Shown here: positions 1 to 12,539 of the stretch, piece by piece
Position numbering within the stretch: the first letter of the stretch is position 1
Layout: the number at the start of each line of letters is the position of its first letter
Source of the DNA: Equus caballus
Lineage: Eukaryota; Chordata; Mammalia; Perissodactyla; Equidae
Assembly (NCBI RefSeq): GCF_041296265.1
Contig: NC_091695.1
Location: 18,397,001-18,461,000, forward strand
DNA: 64,000 nt
Reading direction: 5' to 3'
The notes under the pieces: generated by a model
Databases searched by the model: none
What the model was told of the DNA's origin: nothing
What the model saw: the letters and a program-made list of their open reading frames with translations, nothing else
Translations under genes and position numbers: made by a program

Positions 1-1484
1 TGCTCTTATTTTCTTAAAGAATAGTTTTGTTTTACAGAAAAATGAATAAGTATAAGTACAGTGAGTCCTCATATAATACTACCCAGAATCCCCTATTAGT
101 ATCATGTTGCATAATGTGATGTAATTTTTCTTGAGATATAACATTTTATTACATACAACATTGTAAGTTTAAGATGTACAACATATTGATTAGCTACACT
201 TGCATTGTAACATAATTGCTATTGTAGCCGTACCTAACACCTCTGTCACATCGCGTAATTACCGTTTCTTCTAGTGATGGGTAAATTAAGATCTGGCCTC
301 CTAGCAAGTTTAATGTTTATAATACATTATTGTTTCTACAATTACTATGCTATATAATAGATCTCCAGGACTTATTTATCCGCCAGTTGCCAGTATGTAC
401 CCTTAAACAACACATCTCCCATTGCCCCACCCCTCAGCTCCGGGTAACCACCATTTCACTGTTTTTTTGAGATTGCTTCTTTTTGGATTCCAATTTTAAT
501 GTCTTCTTGGGAAAAATTTTTACTTATTTCTTCTTCCCAGTTTTAATTGGATTTTGTTGTTATTGTTGTCATTGAGTTGTATGAGTTCAAAAACTTTAGG
601 TACTAACTCCTTATTCAATACATGGCTTATAAGTATTTACTCTCATTTTTTAGTTTGTGTTTTTACTTTGTTGATTGTTTCTTTTGCAGTACGGAAGCTT
701 TTCCTTTCATCTTCTAAAATAGATATATATATAACTATATTTAAATATAAAATAGCATCTTGCAGTGCAGAAGCTTGTAAGTTTGATATAATCCCACTTG
801 CTGATTTTTTTCTTTTGTCACTTGTGTTGTTGTCATATCCAAATAATCATCACCTAGGCCATTGTCCAGAAGGTTTTCCTCTACGTTTTCTTCTGCGAGT
901 TTTACAGTTTCAGGTCTGACATTTAAAGTCTTTAATCCACTTTGAGTTGATTTTTTTGTGTATGGTGCAATATAAGGGTCAAACTTCTTCCCTTACATGT
1001 GAATATGCAGTTTTCCTAGCACCACATATTGAGATATCCTTCCCCTATTGTTTAATCTTGGCACCCTTGTCAAATTGCAGTTGACTATATGAATGAGTTT
1101 ATGTCTTGTCTATTCTGTTCCATTGGTCTATGGGTCTGATTTTATTCTTGTAGCATACTCTTTTGAGTACTGTGGCTTTGTAATTTAGTTTGAAATCAGA
1201 AAATGTGACGCCTCCAGCTTTATTTTTCTTATTCAAAATCGCTTTGTCTTTTCAGAGTCTTGTGGTTTTATGAGAATTTCAGGATTGTTTCTTCCATTTC
1301 TGTAAAAACAAATGCCTTTGAGACATTCATAGAGATTTCATTGTATCTATCAATCACTTTGGGTAGCAGGGACATTTTAGCAATATTTAAGTATTTCAAT
1401 CCATGAAGACAGGAGGCCTTTCCATTTATTTATGTCTGCTTTAATTTTTTAATGTGTTGTTTTGTTGTTGGTGGTGGGTGGTGG

Positions 1485-1715
1485 TGAGGGAGATTGGTCT
1501 TGAGCTAACATCTGTTGCCAATCTTCCTCTTTTTCCTTGAAGAAGATTGTCTCTGAGGTAATAGTTGTGCCAATCTTCCTCTATTTGGTATGTGGGATGC
1601 TGCTACACACCACTTGATGAGCGGTGTTTATGTCCACATCTGGGATCCGAACCTGCAAACCCCAGGTTGCCAAAGTGGAGCACACAAACAACCATTATGC
1701 CATTGGTCTGGCCAT
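1485..1715 (-). repeat. ERE SINE (equine tRNA-derived), old copy
   Basis: The ERE tail (TTGAGCTAACATCTGTTGCCAA, seen in reverse) and the tRNA-derived head near 1690-1715 are recognisable. It lies inside the antisense L1. Its divergence and missing head segments suggest an old copy. Confidence 0.85.
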
Positions 1716-1846
1716 TTAATCAGTATTTTATAGTTTAAGTGTACAAGTCTTTCAGCACTATGGTTAAGCTTATTCCCCCAAAAAAGTTTTTGCTAGTATA
1801 AATAGGATTGTTTTCATAATTTCCTTTTAAGAAAATTCATTGTTGT

Positions 1847-2070
1847 CGGGGCCAGCCTGGTGGTGCAATGGGTAAGTTTGCATGTTCCGCTTCAGCTGCC
1901 TGGGGTTCCCTAGTTGGGGTTCCTGGGTGTGGACCTCTTGGCACGCCATGCTGTGGTAGGTGTCCCACATATAAAGTAGAGGAAGATGGGCACGGATGTT
2001 AGCTCAGAGCCAGTCTTCCTCAGTGAAAAGAGGAGGATTGGCAGCAGTTAGTTCAGGGCTAATCTTCCTA
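1847..2070 (+). repeat. ERE SINE with target-site duplication
   Basis: The GGGGCCAGCCTGGTGG head and CAGGGCTAATCTTCCT tail are typical. Flanking direct repeats (AAGAAAATTCATTGTT at 1829 and AAGAAAATTCACTGTT at 2070) differ at one base and mark insertion into the antisense L1. Confidence 0.93.
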
Positions 2071-3764
2071 AGAAAATTCACTGTTAGTGTGTATAAGTGC
2101 AACTGATTTTTGTATGCTGATTTGTTTTTATCCTACAAGTTGACTGAATTACTTAATTATTCTAATAGTACTTTTGTGGAGTCTTTAGGATTTTCTGGGT
2201 ATAAGATGATGTCTTCTATAAGCAGTGATAACTATACTTCTTCCCTCTTTGTTGGGTGCCATTTATTTATGTTTCCTGCCTAATTGCTCTGGCTCGGAAT
2301 TTCAGTACTATTTTGAACAGAACTGGAGAGAGTGGGGTTCTTTGTCTTGTTTCATATTTTGGAAGAAGGCCTTCAGTTTCTCACTACTGCATATGAAGTT
2401 AGCTGTGGGATTTTCATATATGATTTTTATTATAGTGAAGTAAAGTCTTTCTATACTTAAATTTTTGAAAGTTTTTATTGTAAAAGAGTATTAAATTTTG
2501 TGAAAACTTTTCTCCATCTATTGAGATGATGATGTGATTTTTGTTCTTAACTCTGCTAATATGGTGTATTACATTGATTGATTTGTGTATGTTGAATGGA
2601 TCCTGAAACCCAGGGATTACTCCCACTTGGTCATAGTATATGATTGTTTTTAGGTGCTATTGAATTCAACTTGCTAATAATTTGTTGAGGATTTTGCACT
2701 TATGTTAATCAAGGATATTAACCTGTAGTGTTCTTTTCTTGTTGTAGCTTTGTCTGGCATTGGCATCAGAGTGATGCATCACAGAAAGACTCTGGAAGTG
2801 TTCCATCTTCTGTTTAGTGGAAGAGGTTAAGAAGGATTGATATTAATTTTTCTTTAAATATTTGATAAAATTCACCTGTGAAACCATATGGTCTTGGACT
2901 TTTCATTGTTAGAAGATATTTTGTTAGTGATTCTATTCTTCTGTTAGTGATTCTATTCCATTCTATTCATTTCTATTATTTTTAAATTTAGAATTTAATT
3001 ACTATAAGCTTCCCTCTTAGTAATATTTTTGAGACATCTCATAATTTTTGGTACGTTTTGTTTTCATTTGTCTTATTATCTAATTTCCCTTTGATTTCTT
3101 CTTTTGCTCAATGGTTGTTCAAGAGTGCGTTATTTTTAATTTCCATATATTTGTAATTTTTTCTATTTCTTTTTGTTATTGATGTCTAGTTTCATCCCAT
3201 TGTGCTCAGAAAATATACTTGGAATGATTTCAATCTTCTTAAATTTGCTAAGACTTCTTTTGTGGTTTGTTATGGAGAAAATTGTATGTTCTCTTAAAAA
3301 GTATTCTGTCTACTGCTACTGTTGGTAGAATGTTCTGGATATGTCTGTTAGGTACATTTCATCAATAGTGTTGTTCTAGTCTGTTGTTTCCCTATTGATT
3401 TTCTGTCTAGGTGATGTGCCAATTTTTGTAGGTGAGATATCAGTATCTCCTGCTATCATTATATTCTTGTCTATTTATCCCTTCAGATTCATCAATATTC
3501 ACTTTATGTATTTTGATACTCTGATGTTGGATGCACATATATTTGTTATAACTTCTTACAGAAATAATCTTTTATCATTGGTAATGACTTTCTTTGTGTT
3601 GTCTATTTTTTGTCTGATTTTAGTTTAGTCATCCTGCCCTCTGTTGGTTACCATTTGCATGAAATATCTTTTTCCATCCCTTCACTTTCAGCCTGTGTGT
3701 CCTTAAATTTGAAAAGGATCTCTTTAAACAGCATTTAGTTATATTTTTTAAGTATTACTTTTAC

Positions 3765-4330
3765 AGTATGGAAATTGCCCAAAAAAGTAAAAATAGAACT
3801 ACCATATGATCCAATAATTCCACTTGTGGGTATTTATGCCAAAAAAAGCACCCAAAAACACTAACCTGAAAAGATATATGCAGCTCCATGTTCACTGCAG
3901 CATTACTTACAATAACCAAGATATAGAAACAACCCAAGTGGATGAAGGGCTAAAGAAGAGGCAGTAAATATACAATGGAATACTATTCAGCAATAAAAAC
4001 AGAATGAAACCATACTATTTGTAACAATATGGATGGAGTTTGAGGGCATTATGCTAAGTGAAATAATTCAAAACAAGAACCCTGAGATTTCACTTATATG
4101 TGGAATATAAAACAAATAAAACAAAACAAACAAACCATTGATCTCATAGATATGGAGTAAAGATTGGTAGTTGCCAGAGGCAGCAGGTAGGAGAGTGGGC
4201 AAAATGGGTGGAGAGGATCAGAAAAAATAACATATTTTGCTATTATAGGAGACAAACTATTTAAAAAATTATATCCTATTCTGTGTTTATTGACATGAAA
4301 ATGTCTGCAAAGGTGGGATGTTAAAAATAG
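3765..4330 (+). repeat. L1 3' end (ORF2 C-terminus and 3' UTR)
   Basis: Sense-strand L1: the motif region matching 'accatatgatccaataattcc' and 'caatggaatactattcag' is the ORF2 tail, followed by the 3' UTR with 'gtagttgccagaggc'. It is 5' truncated and points away from the antisense L1 that ends near 3720. The two elements share the same ORF2 tail region, so this is a second element and not an inverted part of the first. Confidence 0.85.
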
Positions 4331-4699
4331 AGAGAAAATAAAGAAAAGAATAAGAGAAAAACATTTTTAAGATATATAAATACGTAGTATTAAAGACTAT
4401 CTTGTAAAATATAGGTAGACTTTTAATGCAAATTCTTCATGATCTGTAACATCATTTAAATTAATGCTTATGACTTTAGTATCTCAATTAAAAATTGTTT
4501 CATACAGAAAATACAATCTTGTATATTCATTAATGATATTTGTATAGGCATGGAAGAGTAAACTGTAAAAAGAACTTGAGGTTATTAATATGTGGCTTAA
4601 TAAATACACTTGTATAACAAATTAGTATAAAAATTCAAATAAAATATTTTAAACCTGGTAAGAAGAAGTTAAACTTTCTCTTGTGGATATAACTTTTTA
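4331..4699. other. AT-rich stretch without recognised features
   Basis: Simple A/T-rich sequence after the L1 3' end. I see no gene or classifiable repeat. Confidence 0.5.
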
Positions 4700-4897
4700 T
4701 TTATTTATTTTTAATTTTTATTTATTTATTTTTTAATTAATTAAGTTATTTTTTCGGATGTACATCATATTTTGAATTCTGTGTAGATTACATCATGTTC
4801 ACAACCCAAAAACTAACTATAGTCCATCCCCTCACATGTGGGCCTAATCACCCCTTTTTGCCATCCCCTTTCCCCTCTTTCTGAGTATAACTTTTTT
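4700..4897 (-). repeat. L1 3' UTR fragment (perissodactyl L1)
   Basis: Antisense L1 3' UTR: a T-rich start (reverse poly-A), then 'tgtacatcatattttgaattctg' wording and 'gggcctaatcaccccttt', typical of the 3' end of perissodactyl L1s. Confidence 0.7.
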
Positions 4898-5120
4898 TAA
4901 AGATTTTATTATTTTTTTCCTTTTTTTTCTCCCCAAAGCCCCCTGGTACATAGTTGTATATTCTTCGTTGTGGGTCCTTCTAGTTGTGGCATGTGGGATG
5001 CCGCCTCAGCGTGGTCTGATGAGTAGTGCCATGTCCGCACCCAGGATTCGAACCAATGAAACACTGGGCCACCTGCAGCGGAGCGTGCAAACTTAACCAC
5101 TCGGCCGCAGGGCCAGCCCC
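4898..5120 (-). repeat. ERE SINE, young-looking, with intact B box and target-site duplication
   Basis: In reverse, the tRNA-Ser-like head GCGGCCGAGTGGTTAAGTT and the B box GGTTCGAATCC are intact, so Pol III promoter elements survive. Direct repeats TCTGAGTATAACTTTTT at 4880 and 5121 match perfectly over 17 bases. It is among the youngest EREs in the window. Confidence 0.95.
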
Positions 5121-5535
5121 TCTGAGTATAACTTTTTAAAATAGACTTTATTTTTAGAACAATTTTAGCTCTACAGAAAAATTATGCAAAAAGATCAGTG
5201 AGTTCCCACATATGTGCTCTGTCTCTCTCAATGCTTCCCTATTTACTGACATGTTGCATTAGTTTTGTACATTTGTTACATCGATGAACCAATATTTTTA
5301 CACTTATACTAAAGTCCATTAAAGTTTACATTAGGCCTTACGCTTTGTATTGTGCAGTTTTATGGGTTTTCACATGTGCATTATGCCATGTATCCATCAT
5401 TACGGTATCATAAATGATAGTTTCCTTCCCTAAAAATGATCTGTGCTCAAACTATTTAACACTTCTCCCCTCTCCCTGAACCTCTGGTAACCACTGATTT
5501 TTTACTGTTTCCACAATCTTACATTTTCCAGAAAG
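5121..5535 (-). repeat. L1M 3' UTR fragment
   Basis: Antisense L1MB/MC-type 3' UTR, recognised by 'agaacaattttagctctacagaaaaat', 'acatttgttacatcgatgaacc' and 'ctctggtaaccactgat'. No coding content. Confidence 0.75.
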
Positions 5536-6532
5536 GATATTTATAATTCATAGCTCTCATGTAAATATTGCTGTTTTAAAACATAATATTCATCTTAAGA
5601 TTATCTTATCCCTTGTTTTACTTCATTTATATTTTAAAATTCCATAACATAAATTGATTAGTCTACTTCTAGACTACATAAATACATTACCCTTAATTTG
5701 GGTCATCTATGCTATGATTAAATTATGTTTCAGTGGAAGCCATATGCCCCCCACCATACACACACAAATTAGAAGGAATTAAGTTAGGAGCATAAATTAT
5801 ACTTTATCAAAAGAAAATTATTAAGTAAACACCCAATTGTCGAAACTTTCCTAACATCAAAACCTACCTCAGAAGGGTGAATTTTCTCACTGTTATGTCA
5901 CCGAGAAAGATCCAGGTAAACACATGGTTAGAATTTGGAGTAAATGCTCAAGAATAAGAAAGGGCATTACTAGAATTTATATCGTCCCTTACTGTTTGAA
6001 CTTTCTACAATTATTTTAATTGTGGTACTTTTTGCTGAGTCAGAGAAAACAACTAAGTTAAAGGTCCAAGATCAAACATGATGAGAATCATGTCTAGTAA
6101 ATGAAACCCTATGGAAGAGGTAAAAATAGCTAGGCAGTGGATATAAGCATGGGAGGGAGGGTTAATATAGAAGCAGAAAACATCAGAAGTCAACATGATA
6201 AGGTGCAGGAAAAACACTAAATCAAAACAAGAAGTGATACTAAGAAGGCAAGAGGCAGAGACACAGCAGTGAACAATATATTAGGCAGGGGACCTATATA
6301 TCAGTTTGTACCTGGTGCTCTTTCTACCTCTTCATAAATTTGAATCAACATTAACCCTTTGTGTTTACATTCCTTATTTTCCTAAAGGAACTAACTCTCA
6401 TGCCCTAAGTTAGGATTTTAATAATTCCACAATAAGATCATAGTCTCTATAAATTTCCATGTCAATTCACGCTTATTAAGAAAAAATTGAAACTTCCATT
6501 CATCTTTTGTCATCTGAGATCAATTTCTTGCT
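5536..6532. other. No recognised feature; 3' flank of the OR4C gene
   Basis: Unique-looking AT-rich sequence downstream of the minus-strand OR. No obvious repeat, exon or conserved signal beyond scattered AATAAA-like motifs. Confidence 0.5.
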
Positions 6533-7432
6533 TCATAACTTTCTCATGGAATTCTTCACTTCTGCATGTCTCAGTGTATAAATCAGAGGGTTGAACAAAG
6601 GTGTTCCAATTGTATAAAACACAGCTATCATCTTGTCCATGGGGAAGGTGGATGCAGGGCGTGTGTATATAAATATGCAAGGACCAAAGAACAAGATGAC
6701 CACGATGATGTGGGAAATGCAGGTGGAGAGGGCTTTTCTCCTCCCTTCAGCACTGTGATTTCTCAGCGAATACAAGATGATAACATAGGAGAACATCAGC
6801 ATGACAAAACTCACCATACAAATGGCTCCACTATTGGACACCAAGAGTAGATTGACCAAATAGGTGTCTGCACAGGCAAGTTTCAACAAAGGCTGCAAGT
6901 CACAGAAATAGTGATCGATTACATTGGGACCACAGAAAGGTAAACTCAAGGCAAGAATAATCTGTGCTGAAGAATGCACACAGGATCCCACCCAGGCCAC
7001 AGCCACCAATGCACCACAGACCTGTAGGCTCATGATGGTCATGTAGTGCAGGGGCTTACAGATGGCCACATAGCGGTCAACAGCCATGAGAATTAGGATG
7101 AAGATCTCTAGGCAACCAAAGAAATGCAATGAAAAGATTTGGATTATGCACTCACTGAAAGAGATAGTGGTATTTTTCAAAAGGGCGTCCACAATCATTC
7201 TGGGTACTATGGAAGTGGAGAAGCAAGTATCAGATAAGGATAAGTGGAAAAGGAAGAAGTACATTGGACTCTCAAGTGCCTGACTGGTTTTGATAGTAGT
7301 AATAATCAGCAAGTTACCCAGCAATGTCCCTAAGTAGAAAATTAAGAAAGTGACAAACACTATCTTCTTCCTAACAGGATCCTGGGTCAATCCAAGCAGA
7401 ATGAACTCAGTCACATTATGGTTCAGCTGCAT
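6533..7432 (-). CDS. OR4C: Olfactory receptor, family 4 subfamily C-like (OR4C11-like)
   Basis: Seven-transmembrane odorant receptor of 299 residues, expected in the cilia of olfactory neurons signalling through Golf. Visible class II OR hallmarks are an N-glycosylation site N6-V-T, GN at 39-40 in TM1, PMYFFL at 56-61, Cys95 and Cys177 for the extracellular disulphide, MAVDRYVAIC at 116-125, SY at 215-216, KALSTC at 233-238 with SH at 240-241, and PLFNPLIYTLR at 278-288. The wording resembles human OR4C11 as I remember it (GLTQDP start, CDLQPLLKLAC). On the minus strand a TTTTTTGCAG acceptor ends at about 7475, so the coding exon would begin about 42 bases before the ATG. The C-terminus stops at RKL, about 10 residues earlier than relatives. 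The frame beyond the TGA still reads SKKLISDDKR before the next stop, which suggests a former Trp codon became TGA. The lost segment is only cytoplasmic tail, so the receptor may still work. OR4C assignment is fairly sure; the exact orthologue is not. Confidence 0.93.
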   Translation of the reverse strand: MQLNHNVTEFILLGLTQDPVRKKIVFVTFLIFYLGTLLGNLLIITTIKTSQALESPMYFFLFHLSLSDTCFSTSIVPRMIVDALLKNTTISFSECIIQIFSLHFFGCLEIFILILMAVDRYVAICKPLHYMTIMSLQVCGALVAVAWVGSCVHSSAQIILALSLPFCGPNVIDHYFCDLQPLLKLACADTYLVNLLLVSNSGAICMVSFVMLMFSYVIILYSLRNHSAEGRRKALSTCISHIIVVILFFGPCIFIYTRPASTFPMDKMIAVFYTIGTPLFNPLIYTLRHAEVKNSMRKL

Positions 7433-7474
7433 GATTCATGAATGAGGAGAAAGGATCAGTGTGAAATAGATTAT

Positions 7475-10400
7475 CTGCAAAAAATAAAGGAATTAATTTA
7501 TGGTGTGTTATGACATATTATGGATTGTTTTAAGCAAATTAATTTATGGTGCTATGTGAGATTATTGCAAATTTTAAGCAAAATTAAATATTATTCATCA
7601 GGTATATTCTGTGATTTCTTAATGTTACTTCAATACTTTGTTACTCAATTTTTAATGACCAATTCATTGGACAGACTGAGTCTCAAATAAACTCATGAAT
7701 GTGATACTGTCCTTCAGCACTCTCTAAATACAACAATTTGTTAGTGTTGACATTATTCTGATTAATTTTGCCAATTCAATAAATGTAAGATTAAGAAATA
7801 GTGTTCATTTTATTATTTCCTTCAATTTTTTCATTTTAATAAATCTTGGAGCCCATGTTTTGTATGGTGTAATACTTACTTAGACTATACTTAACTGCCC
7901 TTACAGGTCCATGAATAATAATATGCAACTCACACACCACTAGGACAAGATAAAGAATGTATACTTTATACATTTATATGTATCACATGTTGTTATACAC
8001 ATTTATACAAATGTACATTATTTAGAAATATCTAATGTTCTCCACTCTCTGTACATTATCTTCCAGATATTCTAACTTCAAAGAAGAAACAAGAAACAAC
8101 TTATAGCCTTTAATAATCTGTTTCAACCTTCAAGCACCATCGACAAACACTAATGAACAGAAATGTTCTTTGATAGTTAATAAGATGTCAAATACATCAT
8201 TTCTATACGTATTTCTTCAACTTCGGAGAAGCACTCCTTAGAGTTCCTGAAGTTACATTTCTAAGTTAAAGGGGGATACTACTTAATAGTTTGTTTTCAC
8301 AATTCAAGTTTTAGCTTAAGCATTGAAAATCTAGAGGGGATTTTGTTAAGTGTCACCAGGCAGATGGTCTAGGACCAGATCATGATTGTAGTCCCTTAAA
8401 CGTCATATTCATGAAACAGAACAGAGAAGCAGAAATGGGGGGGAGATGTGACTTTTAGAAAGAGGTATAGTAGTTACCCAGAAAAAGATTTCGTTATTTT
8501 TTCCTGTTTTAGCAAAATCAGTGATTACTGAACTTTGAAATATCATTCTTTCAATGAAGACTTCTTTCTTTCAATTTGAAAAGGAATATTATCATGATCC
8601 TCATTTTGAAGAAGAAAACTTTTCTCTAGATATTTCTTGTCAAATTGATATTGGAAGATGCACTATATGCAAGTAAAAATATAACGTAAATTGTGATATG
8701 TTTAAAGATAATCTTGAAAACTTACTTATCCTATGTCTTTCTTCCAAATCTCACTCATACATCAAATATATTGTCTTGAAAGTTGTGAGTGGACCAAAGC
8801 TCAATTACAGATTGCATAGACAAAAAATTACCCTCATATATTTTTTCTTTTCTTTAGAAAATTTTCTTCTGCTCAATAGACTTGAAAATTCTCTTATCTT
8901 CCTCCAAATCAAAATCAGCTCTTCAGAAAATGAAATTATGCAACATCATGTGCCAAGGATAAAAATAATTCTCTTTGGACTTTGTAATCTTGGACTGATC
9001 TGAAGATCAGATCTGAGGATGACCTGAAACTATAACAAAAGTAAGTCTTAGTATCTTAATCCTCACAATGAGATTATTCTTTCCTTTGTTCACTTAAATG
9101 AGTGTTGCATCATGTAATTTCAGCATTTGAAAGTATGGTAGGGAGTGGAAGGAAGATGATGAGACAGTCTTTGTCACTCTATTTAGTCAATGACTTTGGC
9201 CACTCTCTTGACGGCATACTTTTTGGTTTGCATATTATCAATCCTACTAGCCTGTCAATTTCTAGAACAAACATTATTTTTGTTTTGCTTTAGGATGTAC
9301 ATAATTAAAAATTAAGAGTAATCAATATATGCAATTTAGTTAACATTAATAATTATGGATCTTCATCAAATATTTAATCAATAGTTTCATGATGACATTA
9401 AAAAACTATACTCCACTCAGCCTCCATAAATTTCATTTCCATCCATTCATGTTCCAAACCATCCAGACTATTTTAATCAGAAATCTATTGACTTTGGAAG
9501 ATATTCTCTGTGGCCTCAAATACATTTCAAGGAGTCCCTGTTCTGTTAAACAAAAGGATTTTTAAATCTATTTTGTAATCTATAATATCCCATGATTTAG
9601 AAAAGAGAGACTATAGCTCTTGAATCAACAAATATTTATTGATATGTTCACAATGTAATGGGAGCATACAAAGACTCGTCAATAAATCAAGTGAATCTCC
9701 ATAATGGAAGTAGTGTAGAAGCCAAGGATTAAAAATAAATAGTTGGGGTGGATCCAAACTCAACTTTCCTTCTTCTTTCTTCCCAGAACACCTTTTCATT
9801 GTTAGCTACTTCAACCTTCTGTGAACTTTGGGACTGAACTGCTGAGAAAAATCCTCCAGATGGCTTTTGATGATTGCCTGTGTGGAGGGAAATTCATTCT
9901 CCTGCTCTCTAAGGGCATTTTTAAAATAGCTTTTCTTATAATGTTAGATATTTTTTCTTATAAAACTAGAATGAGTGTAGTTAGTTTAGCTTTCTTCCTG
10001 GAATTAGAATATTGGAAATCTATGTGTTCTCAGGATTTTATTTTCCACAGTTCCAACCCACTGCCTTGTACTTTGGAGGTGCTCAGTAAAAGCTTTTAAA
10101 TTTAATATTCTCTACTACCTTTTAAAATGTAATAATGTTTATCTCATTTTTGTTGAACTATCCTGTTTACAAAACACATTTACAACATAAATTTACTGGG
10201 GCCTCCTATCTATTGTGAATGGTAGAGAGAAAATATACTTCCAATTTATAATACCAGAAAAAAAAACTGAGATCAATTTTCATAAGTTTGAATAGTGTGC
10301 AACCTGGCGTAGAAGATGTACTCTGAACAGCACCACATGGCATGTAAGCAATTGAATTTCTGACATCTATAACAAGGATCATCTTCAAGCATTTTGTTCA

Positions 10401-12539
10401 TGAATTCTACGCCCTTAAGGGTAAAAAAGAGACATTTTTCTTATCTTTCTAGTATTGATTCATGTTTTTTATGTGTGGTATGTGTATGACCACATGTGCA
10501 GTTCCCCCCCCCCCAAAGTAGCATTAACACCTTTCATCAGATTGTCAATGGAATCTGACACAAAAACAGGTTACAGTGATACAGACACAAAACAGCACTG
10601 GTAACATAGTGCATCTTCTAACAACTACTGTACTCACCTCAACTCTTCAGACAACATGAGCCAATTTTAAAATGGCTAAATTTGCCAAAACAATAATAAG
10701 AGCATGTGTTGGTTTGAGAATGAGTGGGAAACAAAGAAGTATTAAAAGAAAAGAAGACAGGAAAAGGTGGAGAATAGATAAGGGTGTAAAACAGATTGGT
10801 AGGTGGCTTCTTTTATGCTTTCATGTTTTATTGCAGATGCTGCAGTGAGAAGAATTGCTTTCCTTAGGCAGTGTCTCTTAAACTACCTACCCCTCCTTAA
10901 ATGAGTCACACTAGATTTCAGTCTTTAGAAAAATCGTTACACTCAGTTTATTTCTGCACAGAACTTACAAGTCTCTGTGGGAATGTTAATAAGTTTTCCA
11001 GAGATTACTTACCCCTCAAAAGTCCAAATAAAAGAGTAATATAATCTACCTTCCTTGAACTCAGCACTCTGGATAACTGAATCAAATGATTCCTGCTTAT
11101 CTATTCAAGAGATGCCATGGGGACAGCTTTACCTGAGAATCAAAAGATGATTGTGAACCTTAATACCAATTACTTATGTTTCCTATATCTGTTTGCCCCA
11201 AATGACATGAAATTAATATTTAGCTATTCCTCTTTCCAAATCTTACTAAAGTGAGCAGGAACCTATGGAAAAGTAAGGATAGATAAGGTCACATGTGGAA
11301 GAACATTGAGCAGGGGCAAATATTAGCAAAAAGGGAATATTTTTACCCAAAACATTTTCGGGAACTCTCCTCCCACATATATGGTATGTTATCTTTCACC
11401 TTAATATATGGTATGCTATCTTCAGCTTTTGGTCTCCTCATTGTCATGTTTCCTTTGAGCTTACTCTGAATAGTCATTCTACTTTTAAATTAAATCTCAG
11501 AAGTGTGTCAACTGCAAACTGCATTCTTATGATATAATTTTAGAAGCATACAAGGAGTAATAATTTTATATCCCGATATACAAATTCTATTCAAAAATGC
11601 CTCTTGGAGATGGAAAAGCTGACATTCTCCAGAAGCTACTGCCTCCATTAGCCTTTTCTATAATTTCTAAATAGATGCAAGCATTTCTAACTTTCCAGAA
11701 CCCATAGCTCTTAGTAAGGACTAGTCTTGTCACACTACCTTATGACAAAATCATTTGTGAACTTTTCTACACTCTGTCATCTCTAGAAAGTGTAATAAAT
11801 CATAACACATGGCATACATTCCTGTATTCCCAAACTGCAATGATGGCTTTTGACATACCTGGTGTTCATAAAACTTTTATAAATCATTTTACCCAACACA
11901 TACTTATTCTACTTACTTCCTATATTGACACTCAATCTTAAAAAAAATGTATGTTGTTCTTTTATTTCTATTCCTTTCTCAGAATATGTGGAAACAGTAT
12001 AGTGAAAATAAATATGGAAATATCCTAGAAAATTCTTCTGGATTATTTGTAATGATGCCTCTCTGTGTAAAAGAATTGGTATAATCTGTCACTTACCTGT
12101 TAGAAGACTCTGAATGGTGTCAAGTCTGGCCAACCTTTTTTCATAGTAGCCTTATCACAGAACACTGAAAATAAATGTTCTTGTCTGTGTTCCAGGGGGA
12201 CTACTTTAAGAAATAATGAAATAAGTTATTAGCATCCTAGAAAGTATTATTCCCTAAGGTTTCTTCCCTTTGTTAGTCAGAATCACGTTATACATAATAA
12301 ACTTAACTTTTTATTTGTGTATTCAGCCTACAAGAATAGAAAATTAATCCTCATTAGCCACATACAAATAAGGGTTTGGAGTTGTTAAGTGTTTCAGAGT
12401 GACCAACAGGACCAGTGAAAATGGAGAATAAAATTAATGAATGGTGGAGAGGGTGGTAAGGAACAGAAAGAATAAAAATAGTGTCATTCATAAAAAAAGA
12501 AGTATATCACCCAGAAACATCTCTGATATTAACCAGAGC
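7475..12539. other. Upstream region of the OR4C gene; no other gene seen
   Basis: About 5 kb of mostly unique AT-rich DNA. Any non-coding 5' exon of the OR4C gene should lie here on the minus strand, but with only one OR4C copy in the window there is no paralogue to locate it. An 11-base C run lies at 10504-10514. Open frames here (for example 8698-9003) lack homology or composition suggesting coding. Confidence 0.5.

Larger units (their letters stand above)
115..3720 (-). repeat. Old L1 fragment: 3' UTR and most of ORF2
   Basis: Read on the minus strand this is an L1M-type element. The L1 3' UTR lies at about 115-480, then the ORF2 C-terminal part (480-1480), the reverse transcriptase region (about 2090-2800), and the endonuclease end (about 3150-3720, with the antisense of the SDH-type segment near 3190). 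It is heavily diverged and has no long open frame. Two ERE SINEs interrupt it at 1485-1715 and 1847-2070. Confidence 0.85.

Noticed and set aside
4898-5120. tRNA-Ser-like sequence
   Set aside because: It is the head of an ERE SINE with a SINE body, tail and target-site duplication, and not a functional tRNA gene.
6566-6850. Plus-strand 94-codon frame
   Set aside because: Shadow of the minus-strand OR4C coding sequence.
8698-9003. 101-codon open frame upstream of the OR4C gene
   Set aside because: No recognisable domain, AT-driven composition and no paralogue; ordinary for 5 kb of AT-rich DNA.
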